A stretch of DNA of 64,000 nucleotides from Polaromonas sp. AET17H-212 (GTDB taxonomy: Bacteria > Pseudomonadota > Gammaproteobacteria > Burkholderiales > Burkholderiaceae_C). The position numbers were made by a program, and so were the translations under genes. The notes beneath the pieces were generated by a model. That model had not been told where the DNA came from. It searched no databases and worked only from the letters and a program-made list of their open reading frames with translations. Positions 60,952 through 64,000 of this stretch are shown piece after piece. The stretch spans positions 1 through 64,000 of the forward strand of contig NZ_NBZW01000010.1 in the NCBI RefSeq assembly GCF_002379085.1. The letters run 5' to 3'. Positions within the stretch are counted from its first letter, which is position 1. Each line of letters opens with the position of its first letter.

Positions 60952-61752
60952 ATGAGCGACCCCAACACCGACAAGCCCGACGAACTCGCGGGCACCGAGC
61001 AGCCTTTTGTGCAGCACCTGATGGAGCTGCGCGACCGGATGATCAAGGTGGTCATCGCGATTGGCGTCTGCGCTGCCCTGCTGGCGCTGTACCCCGGCCC
61101 GGGCGCGCTGTACGACCTGCTCGCGGCGCCGCTGGTGGCAGCCCTGCCCAAGGGCGCCACGCTGATCGCCACCAACGTGATCTCGCCGTTTGTGGTGCCG
61201 ATCAAGATCCTCTTCATGGCCGCCTTCATGATTGCGCTGCCGGTGGTGCTGTACCAGGTCTGGGCCTTTGTCGCGCCCGGCCTGTATTCGCACGAAAAAA
61301 AGCTGGTGATGCCGCTGGTCATCTCCAGCACCTTGCTGTTTTTTATCGGCGTGGCCTTTTCCTACTACTTTGTGTTCGGCCAGGTCTTCAGCTTCATCCA
61401 GAGCTTTGCGCCCAAGTCGATCACCGCCGCACCGGATATCGAGGAATACCTCAACTTCGTGCTCGGCATGTTCCTGGCGTTCGGCCTGGCGTTCGAGGTG
61501 CCGATCGCGGTGATCCTGCTGGTGCGCATGGGCGTGCTCACCGTGGCCCAGCTGCGCGAGTACCGCGGTTATTTCTGGGTGATCGCGGCGATTGCCACCG
61601 CGCTGGTCACGCCGCCCGACGCGGGCTCGATGATCATTTTGCTGCTGGTGGTCGGTAGTCTGTACGAGGTTGGCATTGTGGCCGCGCAGATGTTCGCCAA
61701 ACACACCAAAAAACCCGACACCGACAGCGACACCGAAGCCGCCAAGCCCTAG
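60952..61752 (+). CDS. tatC: twin-arginine translocase subunit TatC
   Basis: A 266-residue integral protein with six transmembrane helices that recognises twin-arginine signals with TatB. HLMELRDRMIK is the conserved N-terminal signal-binding region, and FAPGLYSHEKKL and the FGLAFEVPI block are conserved. It is convergent with the downstream protease gene. Confidence 0.96.
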   Translation: MSDPNTDKPDELAGTEQPFVQHLMELRDRMIKVVIAIGVCAALLALYPGPGALYDLLAAPLVAALPKGATLIATNVISPFVVPIKILFMAAFMIALPVVLYQVWAFVAPGLYSHEKKLVMPLVISSTLLFFIGVAFSYYFVFGQVFSFIQSFAPKSITAAPDIEEYLNFVLGMFLAFGLAFEVPIAVILLVRMGVLTVAQLREYRGYFWVIAAIATALVTPPDAGSMIILLLVVGSLYEVGIVAAQMFAKHTKKPDTDSDTEAAKP

Positions 61753-61765
61753 GCAAAAAAGGCCT

Positions 61766-61809
61766 GCAGCCCTTGTCTACAGGGTGCAGGCAGCTCTTGA
61801 ATTGATAGC
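61766..61809 (+). repeat. two-hairpin repeat family A, copy 9
   Basis: GCA, GCCC-N9-GGGT, GCAGGC, then AGCTCTTGAATTGATAGC. The first hairpin is extended here: GCCTGCA and TGCAGGC pair outside CCCT/AGGG. It lies between convergent tatC and the protease gene and may also help terminate. Confidence 0.82.
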
Positions 61810-61820
61810 GTTCGGGGCGA

Positions 61821-62975
<1,155 letters not shown>

Positions 62976-63211
62976 GGTGGGTCCAGAAGGAAACGGCCGG
63001 GAAGACAGAAAAAAACAAAAAAAAGCGGCTGGGCAGAAAAGTTGGGGGCCGACAGGGAATTACCAAGAGTTGCGATTTTCCCCCACTTTGCGGGGGCGCG
63101 GCCGGCCGGCGGTCTGTGTCCTGCGCGCAGCGGTGGGAGAGGCCATAATTTGCAGCAGCCCGGCGTTCGCGCAACCGCTCCGGTTCCGGGCCAACACACA
63201 AGGAATCCGCC

Positions 63212-64000
63212 ATGAAAGCTGCCAGCGTCCTCGCCACCATCGGCAATACACCGCACATCCGGATCAACCGGCTTTTTGGTGCGGCCTGCCAGACCCACCA
63301 GATCTACATCAAGTCCGAGCGCAGCAACCCGGGCGGCTCCATCAAGGACCGGATTGCGCTGTCCATGGTGGAAGCGGCCGAGCAGTCGGGCGCGCTCCAG
63401 CCCGGCGGCACCATCATCGAGCCGACCTCGGGCAACACCGGCGTGGGCCTGGCCATGGTGGCGGCCGTCAAGGGCTACACGCTGGTGCTGGTGATGCCGG
63501 ACAGCATGAGCATCGAGCGGCGCCGCCTGATGCTGGCCTACGGCGCCAGTTTCGAGCTGACGCCGCGCGAAAAAGGCATGAACGGCGCGATCGCCCGTGC
63601 CAAAGAGCTGGTGGCGCAAACACCGGGTGCCTGGATGCCGCAGCAGTTTGAAAACCCGGCCAACATCGAGGTGCATGTACGCACCACGGCCGCAGAAATC
63701 CTGGCCGACTTTCCGGACGGCGTGGACTACCTGATCACCGGGGTCGGCACCGGCGGCCACCTGAGCGGCGTGGCGCAGGTGTTGAAGGCCAAATTTCCGA
63801 ACACCAAGGTGTATGCGGTGGAACCGTCGGCTTCGCCGGTGATCAGCGGCGGCAAACCCTCGCCGCATCCGATCCAGGGCATAGGTGCGGGCTTCATTCC
63901 GGCCAACCTGAAAACCAGCCTGCTGGACGGCGTGATCCAGGTCGAAGGGGATGCCGCCAAGGACTACGCCCGCCGCAGCGCGACCGAAGAGGGCCTGCTG
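63212..64000 (+). CDS. cysK: cysteine synthase A (3' end beyond window)
   Basis: The first 263 codons of a fold-type II PLP enzyme making cysteine from O-acetylserine and sulfide. The PLP lysine is in NPGGSIKDR, the substrate loop is TSGNTG, and the phosphate-binding glycines are in [10 protein letters not shown]. An AAGGAA ribosome-binding site precedes the ATG at 63212. No stop occurs before the window edge. CysK is preferred over CysM from overall similarity, but not proved. Confidence 0.9.
   Translation, partial: MKAASVLATIGNTPHIRINRLFGAACQTHQIYIKSERSNPGGSIKDRIALSMVEAAEQSGALQPGGTIIEPTSGNTGVGLAMVAAVKGYTLVLVMPDSMSIERRRLMLAYGASFELTPREKGMNGAIARAKELVAQTPGAWMPQQFENPANIEVHVRTTAAEILADFPDGVDYLITGVGTGGHLSGVAQVLKAKFPNTKVYAVEPSASPVISGGKPSPHPIQGIGAGFIPANLKTSLLDGVIQVEGDAAKDYARRSATEEGLL

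Overview
The window reads as chromosomal backbone of a high-GC Burkholderiales bacterium, most likely Comamonadaceae of the Polaromonas/Rhodoferax type. The inference rests on gene order and content: an RpiR/HexR-zwf block divergent from tal-pgi; tandem LpxL-type acyltransferases divergent from metK; EngB, cytochrome c4 and System II cytochrome biogenesis (ResB/CcsA) together; mlaFEDACB-ABC-bolA-murA followed by hisGDCBHAFIE and tatABC; and the style of its dispersed repeats. I see no rRNA, tRNA, CRISPR array, prophage or complete insertion sequence. The one mobile-type gene is a RAYT-like transposase at 37.2 kb.

Layout. 0.2-5.7 kb: central sugar metabolism, HexR and Zwf on the minus strand, Tal, Pgi and a DUF805 protein on the plus strand. 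5.9-8.1 kb: groES-groEL with a perfect CIRCE element. 8.2-9.0 kb: non-coding, holding a terminator and two fossil copies of the metK 3' end. 9.0-12.2 kb: metK behind a SAM-II-like riboswitch, and two lipid A acyltransferases. 12.2-20.4 kb: an alpha/beta hydrolase, EngB, cytochrome c4, ResB, CcsA, and MsrP/MsrQ. 20.5-25.8 kb: a di-iron metallo-beta-lactamase-fold protein behind an FNR box, LysA, LptM, CyaY, and PBP1A. 26.1-34.4 kb: pilMNOPQ-aroK-aroB-dgt. 34.4-44.4 kb: an MFS transporter, an orphan substrate-binding protein, the RAYT, and gltBD. 44.8-50.8 kb: phospholipid-trafficking genes, an ABC-2 exporter, and BolA. 50.8-59.8 kb: murA, the histidine operon, a DUF4870-type protein, and a HIT protein. 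60.1-64.0 kb: tatABC, a DegS/DegQ-like protease, and the start of cysK, cut by the window edge.

The genes are ordinary, and I found no novel multi-gene system. The unusual content is between and across genes. (1) Nine copies of a rigid two-hairpin repeat with invariant spacing; one lies in frame inside pgi, one supplies the start of hisD, and one covers the start of a hydrolase gene. (2) Three copies of a GC-rich repeat that directly follow a stop codon in sense orientation. (3) Tandem fossil copies of the metK 3' end whose differences are all at third codon positions. (4) A SAM-II-like aptamer before metK. (5) A textbook class II FNR promoter before a putative O2/NO-binding di-iron protein. 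(6) A HexR operator between zwf and tal. (7) A recurring -10-to-ATG arrangement that suggests leaderless mRNAs.
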